A DNA stretch of 64,000 nt, taken from contig JAHCBB010000014.1 of the NCBI GenBank assembly GCA_019634635.1, positions 1-64,000 of the forward strand, read 5' to 3'. How positions within the stretch are numbered: the stretch's first letter is position 1; each line of letters opens with the position of its first letter. The notes below the pieces were generated by a model. The model did not search any database. It was given only the letters and a program-made list of their open reading frames with translations, and had not been told where the DNA came from. A program made the position numbers and the translations under genes. This document shows positions 18,546 to 28,419 of the stretch, one piece after another. This DNA is from Verrucomicrobiia bacterium. Its GTDB lineage: Bacteria; Verrucomicrobiota; Verrucomicrobiia; Limisphaerales; UBA9464.

Positions 18546-21500
18546 ATGAACACGCGATTCCTCAACCGGTTCCGGCTCCTGATCCCGGCCCTGTGCCTCG
18601 GGCTGTCGAATCCGCTGCTCGGGCAACTGGCAGGGCCCCTCGAGATTCGGGAGCCGGGGACACCCTACAACCGGCTTTCCGACGGCGGCCCGCCAAGGCC
18701 GCCGACGTCCCAGCAGCAGGAGGCCGCCGGCCTGACCACCGCGCCTCCGACCCGGGGCCAGTTCGCCGGGTGGATCAGCTATGGCGGTGTGGCTGCACCG
18801 CGACCCGCCCGGCGGATCGGCACCGCGCCCGCCCAGGGAACCCCCGTTCCCGGGGATGGTTTTGGGCAGCAGGCATTCGCCCTCGGACTCCCGCTGGTGC
18901 GCTCCGCAGGCGACGGTTCCGAGGTTCAAGTGGTGTTGCGACGCGCGACCGTCGGGGCGCCCCTCAACAACCGGCGCCTCGATTTCCGATACGGATCGGT
19001 GATCCCAGTACCCTCGACGGATGGGGACGGCCGCTTGCTGGCACCGGGTGCCGCCGAAGACTACTGGCTGGCGGAGCCATTCGCTGCGGACGGGCAACAC
19101 CATTCCTCAGACTATTATTGGAGTCCTCACGCCCGGAAGGTCTTTGCGGCGCGGGCCGGTCCCATTGAGATCACCTGGAAGCGGCGCGAACCCGAGCCAG
19201 GGGCGATCAATGGACCTCCCGAGAATTACCATGTAGTCGCCGGACGCCACTTCCGGCTTCTCCGGGTCCGCTATGTGATCTCCAGCAGCCCGGTCCGGAG
19301 TCCCAGAACGATCTACTGGACCGAGGGCAAGTTCGCCCCCATCGGGAAGATGATCGAGGTGCCGGCGGCCCGGATCGGAGACATCCATGTGGTGTACAGC
19401 GGCCAGGTGCCCGCGCAGGTCGCGACACCGTTCGAGGGCGGGAACGATTTCGGATTCCAGGGACTGGATGAGAATGCGGTGCTGCCGGTCGAAACCCGGA
19501 CCCTCTGGTATGACCGGACCCGCGGGCTGATCCGCGCCTACAACGCGGAAGGCCGCGTGCTCGTGGAAATTCTCGGGGATCCCAAGTCCGACGGGATCAC
19601 CCGGGAGCCACTCGGAATGGAGATTGTCCAGATCGTGAAGCAGCCGTCACCGATCGGTGTGACCAATGAACTGGGGGCCCGCCTGACGGCCTTTGATCCC
19701 GCGCTTCAAAGGGATGATTCGCATCTGCAGCCATGGGAGATCCTAAACTCGATCCAGGCGGGCTACACCTTTCGACATGTGCCCGGCGGCCAGGACGTCC
19801 AGCACCTCTACGCCACGCGGGAGACCGTGTACCTGAACGATCTCTGGGTGCATTGGCTGGAGGAAGGCGTGGCTGGGTTGCGGTGGCCTCTCCATACCGT
19901 TCGTTACACATTGGAGTGGCCTCGAAGCCTGCGGGGCCCCGACTGGTCCCGAGGGGGCGCGGAAGTATCCAAATACAGCCACTACATCCGGCCCCCGGCC
20001 TCTGATGACGCAGAGGCAGCGACGACGGCCGTGCCGCTTCCGATTCGGAATGCCGGACAGATTGCGTGGCAGGATGCCCTGCCGCTCAGTGCCGCCGGCG
20101 AGCCCTTGGGGGCTCGAATCACCCCGGACCAAAAGTTCTACACCTACCTGGACACCAACCATCCGGTCCACCGCACGCTGCTCCGCTTCACGTCGGCAGA
20201 CCAGGTGGCCTTCGACCGTGTGCTGTCATGGTTGAGTCCATCCCTCGTGCTCCAGGACCAGCTTCAGGCGGCCGCCGGAACCGGTCCGATCGTGGGTCAG
20301 GCGCCCCTTGCGGGATCCGTGGTGACCAATTTGACTGACTGGAGTTGGGGACAGAGGCGCCTCGACCTTGGGCGCGCACCCGGATCCAGTCCGCGCGTCC
20401 TCCGCGAAACGGTGGATGTCGGATCCCGCATCCGGCCGCCAGCGGACGAACCCGCGGTGGACCCGCGTGCCGACTATTGGGCGGGACACATTCGACGGGA
20501 GGTGGGAAGGGACTTCGACCCCTCCGCATACCGGGACCCATTTGAGGTCGGATTCAGTGAAGCCAACCGGGGGGCAATTCTTCCTGTCAATGCCCGGCCC
20601 AGCCCATTGAACCGACTGGAGGTCTGGTGGTTCCGGGCAAACGGGTTCGCCAACCGCCCCGGATTTGACACCATTTACTGGCCGTCCGTCATCGGACGTT
20701 ACTCGATTCGATGGCCCCAGCAGCCGCGCGAGATTGTTCTGGCAAGCAACCAGGGCAGCGGCGGGTTGGGCAGCCTGGAGGCCAATGGCACCATTTACGT
20801 GCAGAATTTCCGGGAGCTGGACGGATACAATCCCAACGAGGAACACGCACTGATGCTTGGCGGGCAGGCGTATGCCCTGCGCGATGATCTGAACCTGTTC
20901 GGTTCGGGTACCGGCGCGGCAACCTACACCTCCGAGCCCTTCGTGCTGCTCAGGTACACTGCCGCCGATGGACGTCCGGACATGACTCCGTTCCGGGTGC
21001 TGAGGGAGAAGCCGGAAGCCGGGTGGGTCTTCGATTATCCGGTCCACGCAGGAACCATCCTGCAGGCCCCCATGCCGCTGCCACTGCTGGAGCGACCGCT
21101 GGTCCGTCGGGACGTCGGAGAACCGGAGCGCAGCCTCAATCAGCAACTGGGATTTGTGGACGTTTCCACCCCGGAGGCGGCCGGAAATTTCCCCTGGCTG
21201 GCCACGGTGACCTCGACGACGGAGCACTTTTTCCGGGCCTCGGACTACCAAGTGCTCGAACGGGGTTCCGGGGATTCCCTGGAGGGCTGGGGATTCTACC
21301 TCACCGGAGTCCAATACGCCCAGAAGCAGTTGACGGGGATCCCGCTCGACATTTCCCGGCCGCCGTTGCGTGTGCGTTCAGCAGGCCCCTATTTCCGCGA
21401 AGGAACCGGTGGGCAGCCGGAAGCCGTCCCGAACTCGCTGCGGTTTCTGGTGACCGATGACGGACCCTTTGCCAGCCCGGAGGCGGGCGACCGGGTCATG

Positions 21501-24500
21501 CTGCTCCCGACGGGCGCGGCCCCGTCGTTGTGGGAAGCGACGGTGCTTTCGATGGATTCCCGCGCGCGGGAGATCGCGGTGCAGTTTGCGAATTCCGGCG
21601 TGGCCGGGTCGGCCCTACAGGCGGGTGTCCTTTTGCAACCCGAAGCAAGCCGTCCCAGTTTCGCCGCGGGTGAGTGGCGTCTGGGGTCGAGCTGGCTAAA
21701 TCCGGCTGCGCCCGCCGGACCCGGGGAACGCGCGTTTCTCTCGGGCCTGACCCTCCAGGATCGCAAGGGAAACGTCTGGGTGTACCGGGGCGCCCACGAA
21801 GCGGCGGATCCGGCGTCGTTCCGCATGCAGTTTTACTACCGGACACTGCCCGACTTCTACTTTCCCCAGTTGGAACCGTCGGCTCAGCCACCCGTGGGTA
21901 CAGTCACCCCGTATCTGAGAAACCTGCTGGTGCCGGGGACGCGAAGCTATCATGGGGACGCCGTGCACGGGGATGCCGATTCGGATCGTGAGGGCGACGG
22001 GAATCCGCTCTGGATCACCTACCGCGCCCAGTGGCCTCCCGCTGCCCCGGTGCTCCAACGGGCGGAAACCTTGGCGCTTCCCAAGCGGGGACTGCCCGCA
22101 GTCCGCGGGCAGTCCAGCCTCAGGGTTGCCTATCAGCAGTCACGGGTACTGGGCGGAAGGGATCGCCCCTCGGTCGTCTTGCATGACGCCACCCGGGAGA
22201 AGGAATTCCGGCTCGGCGCACGAGACAACGGAACCCGGCTTGATGCCCTTCCGGATTCCGTCCACCACCAAACGTACCGAGGCCGGTCCTACTTCCCCAA
22301 CCTGCCGCCCCATCTGGCGGAACGATTCTTTCTCGACCCCAACCGCGGGGACGGGGACGGATTCCGGACGTTTGGCGCCCTCGTGTTTCACGGACGATTC
22401 GTGGATGAGGCGCTCGGCGAAGACTACCTGCACCTGAACGTGCTGAGTCAGGCCGATCGCGATTCGCTGAAGGTCCTTTGCCTTCCCGAGGATCCGCGGA
22501 AAGGGCACTGGGATGCCGCGGTGGATGGGATGGCGACCGTGCTCGAGCGATTCCACGAGTCCCCGGCCCGACCGGGAACGTTCGTCGTGGACACCGGGTG
22601 GAATCCGGACGGCGACAGCGTCCCTGGGCAACGTGTCGGAATCGCTGATTTGGCGGCGCTTGATGACGACGAAATTGCCGTGGACTCGTATGCCCTCACG
22701 GCGGTGGGGCCGGACACCGGTTACGTGACCCTGATCGCAGGCAACGGGCTCGCATTCACCCCTCCCGAGGAACCGGTCAGCGTCCAGGTGCTCCGGGTCG
22801 TGGATCGTCTGTATCCCGGGGAACTCAAGGTCATCGAATCTCCCAATCCCCTCGCAGAGAAAGTCAGCCTGCAACAGGTCGTGGACCTCGCGGGTCAAAC
22901 GGATGCCTACCTGTTCGAGTGGCGCATTGCCTCGCCGGTGGATGGTTTGCCCCCGCTGGTCTACCAGAATGTCCATGAAGTCCTTCTGAATTCAGGCGAG
23001 GTCTGGGAGCATCTGGAATATCCACTGGCTTCCGATTTCCCGGGTCAGGTCCACAACTTCCGGTCCGGGCTCCTGACGTCCGGCGTCCGGTCCGGCGTGG
23101 TTCCCAATCGAAGCCTGGCCTTGGAGCCATCGGCGCCCGAACGCGACGACCTGACGCTTCGGGTCCGCCTGCGAACCCCGAATGACGCGGCGCTCCTGCG
23201 CCCCGGCAACCGCGTGGTGCTCGGGGAGGCAACCGGATTGGAGCGACATGGAATCGTGATTACCGCCGACGCCACCGGCGCCGTCCGGGTCACCCTCGAT
23301 CCCACGGGCACCGAACTGCCCGACACGTTCCGTCCGTCACGTCTGTTTGAGTCACCGGGCACCGGCCCTTCCAGCATTGTGGTTCGAGCGCTGGATCTTC
23401 CTGCAACGGCCTCACTGGGCTCCTTCTGGCTCAGCATGAATCTGGATGCCCAGTTGGGCGTTCGGGTTCATGTCAACGGCACTCCCGTCGTCACCGCAAA
23501 CCTCGGAGATGGCGACACCGCCCCGCAGTCGCCGGCCAGCGCCTTCCGCCCGCTGTCGAAGGCGTACCGTCTGAGTCCCGCCGTGTTCGCCGGAGGCATC
23601 GTCCATCCAACGGACCCATCACTGATCCGCCATCAGGTGTCGGTTGAACTGTTCTCCCAGGCCAGGCCCGATGTCGCGCAGGCTTTCGATCTCAAGCTCG
23701 AGGCCCATCGGTTGACCGACGTCACCGGAGTCCGGACCGACTGGCTGGGCCGTGACGCGCCGGATGGCGTTCGCATGGTCCTTGGCGAAACCGCGGATGT
23801 GCGCAGCCTGTCCGACAACTACGTGATCATGCGCTATGCCTCGCGACCTGACGCCGGCGGGACGACCAACTGGTCCGTCTGGACCGAGCCGCAGCTCGTG
23901 GAGGGTTACATCAAGCGGGTGCTCAAGGGCATCAATCCGTTCAACCAACGGGTCAAGGATCTCTTCGAAAACCGGGTGAACACCGACGCCAGCATCCTCA
24001 GCCAGGCCGGCACCCGCTGGGAAGGCGACGTGGCGCTCAACCTCGACCAGATCAACAACTACGGGCTCATTGAAATTTATGAGACCGTACTGCGGCGCGG
24101 GCGCATGCTGAGCATTGATGCCGGCATCAATTTCGGTCCCGCGAACGACGCGCTGCTGCTGGCCGCCGGCTATCTGAACGACCTGTACATGATGGTCGGC
24201 AATGAGGCCGCCGCGGATGCGGCCAATCCGACCATCGGCATCGGGACCAAGGACCGGACGTACGGCGACGTGGCCACCGCGCTGTTTGCCTTCAAGGGAC
24301 AGGTGGCCTCGCTCCTCGATGAGGAGCTCGCCCTGCTGCGCGGAAGGGACGACTTCCTGCAGCCCGGAGTCACCGTGGCCCCGGTATACAACCGCCTGAT
24401 CTGGAACTATACCCGGGGCATTGACTCGGGCGAGGTGATTTACGCCCTGAACTACAACATCCAGGAAAACAACGACACCGGCGTGAACGGCACGGTGGAT

Positions 24501-27500
24501 GCCGACGATGCACGCCGGATGTTTCCGCAGGGGCATGGGGACGCCTACGGACACTACCTCACCGCGACGAAGGGATATTATTCCCTGTTGATGGACACCG
24601 ACTTCGACTGGATTCCAAGGACCGAGGCCGTGCTGGTGCTCGGAAAACCGGTGCAGGTGGATTACTCGGACGAACGGAAGTTTGCGGCGGCCGCCGTGGC
24701 GCTGGCGCGCACCGGACGCCAGATCTTCGACCTGACCTGGCGGCAGGAGCACACAGGGAGCGGCGACTCCGGCTGGAAGGACTATGGCTCCACGCGATCC
24801 AATACGCGCCGCGCTTTGCCCACCACCCGATTCTGGGGGCTCGACCACTGGGCGTCGCGCACGCAGCAGGGTGCCTACCTCAACTGGGTGCTCGGGAACA
24901 CCCTGCTTCCGGAGGAGGACCCCGACCCGGATCACGAGGGCATCCAGCGCATTGACCGGAGAACCGTGCCGGAATTAAGGGAGCTGGCCTCGATCGCCGG
25001 GGACCTCCAGAGCGCGCTCGACCAGGCCGACGCACGGCTGTCCCCCTTGGGACTTCCGGCCGGGTCTCTGGCGTTCGACATCAATCCCAACCTGGTGGCC
25101 GGCGCGGAACCGCAAACCCACTTCGAGCAGGTCTATGCCAGGGCGCGAGGGGCGCTCAGGAACGCGGTGACGGCGTTTGATGATGCCAAGGATGTCACCC
25201 GGTTGATGCGGTCGGAGTCAGATGCCCTCGCGGAATTCCAGGCGCAGGTGGCCTCAGCGGAGACCGCGTATCAGACCCGGTTGACCGAGCTTTACGGGAG
25301 TCCCTATCCCGATGATGTGGGCCCCGGAAGGACCTACCCGACCGGCTATGCGGGCGAAGACCGGTTCCACTTCATGTACGTTGACAACGTGGAACTGACC
25401 TATGGGAATCTTGGCGAGGGCTACGGACTGCAACCCAGGGAACCCGCAGTCTTCACGCTGGATTACCAGCCGTACCCGGACGGTTGGGCGGACCGGCTGT
25501 TCAAGGAGCCAGGCATCGTTGAAGTGGATACCAAGCCCAATACCAATGCGTATGCCGCCAATCCGCATCACATCAAGTTCACCCTGCCATCCCATGGTTT
25601 CTTCGGGAAGCCGGAGTCCTGGCGCAGCCGTCGCGAGACGCCCGGACGAATTCAGCAGTCTATCTCAGATATCATCAAGGCGAGGAACCATCTCGCCGCC
25701 GCCCTGAATAACGCCGATGGAGCCAAGGATGATGTGGACAAGGCAATCCAGGCGCTGAGCGCACGGATTGAGAACCGGCAGGATATTCGCCGCCTCGAGC
25801 GTTCGCTGCTGGCCGGCCGGGATGCAATCGCAGTCGTTAAGGTGGCGGATGAAGTCCTCCGGGCGAGCCTGAGCGCTGCGAAGGCTATTTTTGAAACCGT
25901 GGAAGATGGATCCAAGATGGCGACCACAACCCTATTGATCGCGGGAGTCGCAGCCGGCACCGACAACAAGGGATTGGCTATTCCTGCACATACTGTGAAG
26001 GGCATTGCCAGCGCGACCGCGGACCTGTCTTCAATCACCAGTCTTTCGATGACCAAGGCCGCCGAAGCGGCCGCCGAATCCGGGGAACGATGGGTGCGAT
26101 TCCTTGAGATTGCAGAGAAGGAGTGGGACTTGGAGTTGCGATCGTCCGTCGCTGCCATCGGGGACCTTTTGTGGAAGCAGCACGCCGCACTGTTCGGCAT
26201 CAACCAGCGCCTGCAGGAACTCGAGGACGCCCAGCGTCGCTATCGCGGGCTCCTGGCCGAAGGGGACCGGATCCGCGACGAGCGACAGGTGTTCCGCCAG
26301 CGGGCCGCCGCGGTGATCCAGGGATTCCGGACCCGCGATGCGGCCTTCCGGATTTTCCGCAACGAGAAGCTGGAACGGTACAAGAGCTTGTTCGATCTGG
26401 CGGCGCGTTACGCGCTCCTCGCAGCCAATGCCTACGACTACGAGACGGGGCTCCTGAGCACGGGCTCGGGAAGGGACTTCGTCCGGCGGATCATCGGCTC
26501 CCGGGCGCTCGGGGTCGTCACGGGGGGAGAGCCCCAGTTCGCGGGCAGCAACACCGGCGACCCGGGACTCTCCAGCGCCCTCGCGGAAATGAAGGCCGAT
26601 TGGGATGTGCTCAAAGGGCGCCTGGGATTCAACAACCCCGATGCCTACGGCACCACGGCCTCGCTGCGTACCGGTCATTTCCGGTTGCCGGCCGGCGACG
26701 GGGGAGACGCCGCCTGGCGGGATTCCCTGCAGCGCGGCCGTACCGACAACCTTCTCCGGGACCCGGACGTGCGCCGATACTGTCTCCAAATCCAGGGCCG
26801 GGAGGATCTCCCGGTTCCGGGGATCGTTCTCGAATTCTCCACCACCATCGCGCCCGGCTTGAATCTCTTCGGCCGTCAATTGGCCGCCGGCGACCACGCG
26901 TTCAGCCCGACGGCCTTTGCGACCAAAATCCATGCCGCCGGCGTGGCACTCGACGGCTACGTGGGCATGGACGCCCCCGCGGGCAATCGCGCGTCCGTCA
27001 GCTTCGCCGGCGGCGTTTCCCCGGAGGAACCTTCCCTCGCCTTCCTCGCTCCCGGCGGATTGTCGGCGACGCCCTACGTGTACCTCGTACCCGTGGGCCA
27101 GGACTCCATGCGCACGCCCCCGCTGGGGGATGCCAGCGACATCCGGACCTGGAGCGTAGATGACGTGACCATCCCGCTGCCGTTCAACATCGGCGCTTCT
27201 GATCGTTCGATGCCGGCCCTGTGGCAGTCCAGTTCCTCGCTCAGCGAACCGATGTTTGGCATCCGGAAACATCCGGCGTTCCGGCCGGTGGCGAACGCCC
27301 AACAGTTTCCCAGCACCATCTTCAACGGGGTCGGTGGCCTTGCGCCCTCCCAGTACACCAGCCGGCGGCTCATCGGACGCTCGGTGTGGAACAGCCGGTG
27401 GAAGCTGGTGATCCCCGGAAGCACGCTGCTCCACAACCCGGAAGAGGGTCTGGATCGTTTCGTCCGGACCGTCCGCGACATCCAACTGCACTTCGTGACC

Positions 27501-27521
27501 TATTCCTACTCGGGCAATTGA
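18546..27521 (+). CDS. Giant (2991 aa) exported protein, Tc-toxin-A-like C-terminus
   Basis: A signal peptide (LLIPALCLGLSNPLLGQ) is followed by about 1750 residues of beta-rich, Trp/Tyr/Pro-rich sequence of no family I recognise. From about residue 1776 (QLVEGYIKRVLKGINPFNQR) it turns alpha-helical (QINNYGLIEIYETVLRRGRM, then HFEQVYARARGALRNAV near 2192). Two coiled-coil-like stretches lie at about 2369-2455 and 2519-2635, with a hydrophobic Ala/Gly/Thr-rich segment between them (2457-2502). The last 290 residues (LRTGHFRL, VRRYCLQI, LNLFGRQLAAGDHAFSPTAF, LIGRSVWNSRWKLVIPG, HFVTYSYSG) resemble the C-terminal domain of Tc-toxin-subunit-A-related proteins. In TcA this domain binds TcB and follows a helical rod. 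That assignment is recalled pattern, not a search result. No TcB/TcC gene is nearby. Confidence 0.88.
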   Translation: MNTRFLNRFRLLIPALCLGLSNPLLGQLAGPLEIREPGTPYNRLSDGGPPRPPTSQQQEAAGLTTAPPTRGQFAGWISYGGVAAPRPARRIGTAPAQGTPVPGDGFGQQAFALGLPLVRSAGDGSEVQVVLRRATVGAPLNNRRLDFRYGSVIPVPSTDGDGRLLAPGAAEDYWLAEPFAADGQHHSSDYYWSPHARKVFAARAGPIEITWKRREPEPGAINGPPENYHVVAGRHFRLLRVRYVISSSPVRSPRTIYWTEGKFAPIGKMIEVPAARIGDIHVVYSGQVPAQVATPFEGGNDFGFQGLDENAVLPVETRTLWYDRTRGLIRAYNAEGRVLVEILGDPKSDGITREPLGMEIVQIVKQPSPIGVTNELGARLTAFDPALQRDDSHLQPWEILNSIQAGYTFRHVPGGQDVQHLYATRETVYLNDLWVHWLEEGVAGLRWPLHTVRYTLEWPRSLRGPDWSRGGAEVSKYSHYIRPPASDDAEAATTAVPLPIRNAGQIAWQDALPLSAAGEPLGARITPDQKFYTYLDTNHPVHRTLLRFTSADQVAFDRVLSWLSPSLVLQDQLQAAAGTGPIVGQAPLAGSVVTNLTDWSWGQRRLDLGRAPGSSPRVLRETVDVGSRIRPPADEPAVDPRADYWAGHIRREVGRDFDPSAYRDPFEVGFSEANRGAILPVNARPSPLNRLEVWWFRANGFANRPGFDTIYWPSVIGRYSIRWPQQPREIVLASNQGSGGLGSLEANGTIYVQNFRELDGYNPNEEHALMLGGQAYALRDDLNLFGSGTGAATYTSEPFVLLRYTAADGRPDMTPFRVLREKPEAGWVFDYPVHAGTILQAPMPLPLLERPLVRRDVGEPERSLNQQLGFVDVSTPEAAGNFPWLATVTSTTEHFFRASDYQVLERGSGDSLEGWGFYLTGVQYAQKQLTGIPLDISRPPLRVRSAGPYFREGTGGQPEAVPNSLRFLVTDDGPFASPEAGDRVMLLPTGAAPSLWEATVLSMDSRAREIAVQFANSGVAGSALQAGVLLQPEASRPSFAAGEWRLGSSWLNPAAPAGPGERAFLSGLTLQDRKGNVWVYRGAHEAADPASFRMQFYYRTLPDFYFPQLEPSAQPPVGTVTPYLRNLLVPGTRSYHGDAVHGDADSDREGDGNPLWITYRAQWPPAAPVLQRAETLALPKRGLPAVRGQSSLRVAYQQSRVLGGRDRPSVVLHDATREKEFRLGARDNGTRLDALPDSVHHQTYRGRSYFPNLPPHLAERFFLDPNRGDGDGFRTFGALVFHGRFVDEALGEDYLHLNVLSQADRDSLKVLCLPEDPRKGHWDAAVDGMATVLERFHESPARPGTFVVDTGWNPDGDSVPGQRVGIADLAALDDDEIAVDSYALTAVGPDTGYVTLIAGNGLAFTPPEEPVSVQVLRVVDRLYPGELKVIESPNPLAEKVSLQQVVDLAGQTDAYLFEWRIASPVDGLPPLVYQNVHEVLLNSGEVWEHLEYPLASDFPGQVHNFRSGLLTSGVRSGVVPNRSLALEPSAPERDDLTLRVRLRTPNDAALLRPGNRVVLGEATGLERHGIVITADATGAVRVTLDPTGTELPDTFRPSRLFESPGTGPSSIVVRALDLPATASLGSFWLSMNLDAQLGVRVHVNGTPVVTANLGDGDTAPQSPASAFRPLSKAYRLSPAVFAGGIVHPTDPSLIRHQVSVELFSQARPDVAQAFDLKLEAHRLTDVTGVRTDWLGRDAPDGVRMVLGETADVRSLSDNYVIMRYASRPDAGGTTNWSVWTEPQLVEGYIKRVLKGINPFNQRVKDLFENRVNTDASILSQAGTRWEGDVALNLDQINNYGLIEIYETVLRRGRMLSIDAGINFGPANDALLLAAGYLNDLYMMVGNEAAADAANPTIGIGTKDRTYGDVATALFAFKGQVASLLDEELALLRGRDDFLQPGVTVAPVYNRLIWNYTRGIDSGEVIYALNYNIQENNDTGVNGTVDADDARRMFPQGHGDAYGHYLTATKGYYSLLMDTDFDWIPRTEAVLVLGKPVQVDYSDERKFAAAAVALARTGRQIFDLTWRQEHTGSGDSGWKDYGSTRSNTRRALPTTRFWGLDHWASRTQQGAYLNWVLGNTLLPEEDPDPDHEGIQRIDRRTVPELRELASIAGDLQSALDQADARLSPLGLPAGSLAFDINPNLVAGAEPQTHFEQVYARARGALRNAVTAFDDAKDVTRLMRSESDALAEFQAQVASAETAYQTRLTELYGSPYPDDVGPGRTYPTGYAGEDRFHFMYVDNVELTYGNLGEGYGLQPREPAVFTLDYQPYPDGWADRLFKEPGIVEVDTKPNTNAYAANPHHIKFTLPSHGFFGKPESWRSRRETPGRIQQSISDIIKARNHLAAALNNADGAKDDVDKAIQALSARIENRQDIRRLERSLLAGRDAIAVVKVADEVLRASLSAAKAIFETVEDGSKMATTTLLIAGVAAGTDNKGLAIPAHTVKGIASATADLSSITSLSMTKAAEAAAESGERWVRFLEIAEKEWDLELRSSVAAIGDLLWKQHAALFGINQRLQELEDAQRRYRGLLAEGDRIRDERQVFRQRAAAVIQGFRTRDAAFRIFRNEKLERYKSLFDLAARYALLAANAYDYETGLLSTGSGRDFVRRIIGSRALGVVTGGEPQFAGSNTGDPGLSSALAEMKADWDVLKGRLGFNNPDAYGTTASLRTGHFRLPAGDGGDAAWRDSLQRGRTDNLLRDPDVRRYCLQIQGREDLPVPGIVLEFSTTIAPGLNLFGRQLAAGDHAFSPTAFATKIHAAGVALDGYVGMDAPAGNRASVSFAGGVSPEEPSLAFLAPGGLSATPYVYLVPVGQDSMRTPPLGDASDIRTWSVDDVTIPLPFNIGASDRSMPALWQSSSSLSEPMFGIRKHPAFRPVANAQQFPSTIFNGVGGLAPSQYTSRRLIGRSVWNSRWKLVIPGSTLLHNPEEGLDRFVRTVRDIQLHFVTYSYSGN

Positions 27522-27546
27522 TCGAACGACGCATCCCCCCTCGGAA

Positions 27547-28398
27547 ATGAAGAATCCCCGGATCCCCAAGCACGGCTGGTGCTGCGCCACCTTGGTGCTG
27601 TGTCTGGCCTCGCCGTTCGTCGCCCAAGCCTTCCCGCCAGCGCCGCACCATGTCATTCACGGAATGGTCCGTGACGAATGGGGGAACCCCATCCGGACGC
27701 CCGGAGCCCGCGTGCTGTTCGAGACGTCAGACGGCGGCGTCCGCTCAGCCCCTCTGGCCGACGGGGTCTGGCCGGGCCGCAATTACCGGCTTGAAATCCC
27801 ATTGGACGCCGGCGTGACGTCGGACCTGTACTCGGCCACGGCATTGCGGCCCACCGTCGGTTTCCGCATGCGGGTGGTGGTCGGAAGCCAGGTGTATCTC
27901 CCCATGGAGATGGTCGGCCGGCTGGAATCCCTCGGCGAACCGGCAGGAATCACCGTGCTGGATCTCACTCTCGGGGAGGATACGGATGGCGACGGGTTGC
28001 CCGATGCCTGGGAACGGGAGTTGGCCCGGCGCCTCGGCCTCAGCTTCGAGGACATCCATCCGGACGCCGACCCTGATGGCGATGGACTCAGTAACCGGGA
28101 GGAATACCTTGCCGGAACCTATGCGTATGACCCGGCCAATGGATTCCTCCTGACCATCGAAACCGGTGATGATGCGCTCCCCCTGCTGCGGTTTCTTTCC
28201 GTCCCGGGGAGAACCTACGCGCTGACCGGTTCTGCCGAACTCGACGCCGAGTGGCAGCCCGTGGAGTTTCAATCCGCTGATGCACCGGCCCCGGCGCCGG
28301 GCCAGGTCAGTTACCATGGCAGGGATGTCCGGATCGTCCGGGTGCACCCGGCGCCGGCCGCGATGGAGTTCAAGTATTTCAAGCTGACCGTTCGTTGA
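27547..28398 (+). CDS. Exported protein with EF-hand-like calcium repeats
   Basis: A 283-aa protein with a signal peptide (residues about 10-29, WCCATLVLCLASPFVAQAF). A beta-sandwich-like region begins HHVIHGMVRDEWGNPI, as in carboxypeptidase-regulatory/Ig-like domains. Two thrombospondin-type-3-like or dockerin-like calcium loops follow, DTDGDGLPDAWE and DADPDGDGLSNREE, at about residues 140-185. The tail (SVPGRTYALTGSAELDAEW) resembles the short C-terminal beta modules on many exported PVC proteins. It lies 25 bp after the giant gene on the same strand. A calcium-stabilised partner or surface adaptor of the giant protein is a guess from context. Confidence 0.85.
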   Translation: MKNPRIPKHGWCCATLVLCLASPFVAQAFPPAPHHVIHGMVRDEWGNPIRTPGARVLFETSDGGVRSAPLADGVWPGRNYRLEIPLDAGVTSDLYSATALRPTVGFRMRVVVGSQVYLPMEMVGRLESLGEPAGITVLDLTLGEDTDGDGLPDAWERELARRLGLSFEDIHPDADPDGDGLSNREEYLAGTYAYDPANGFLLTIETGDDALPLLRFLSVPGRTYALTGSAELDAEWQPVEFQSADAPAPAPGQVSYHGRDVRIVRVHPAPAAMEFKYFKLTVR

Positions 28399-28419
28399 AC
28401 GAATCAGGGAGCCCGGCCA

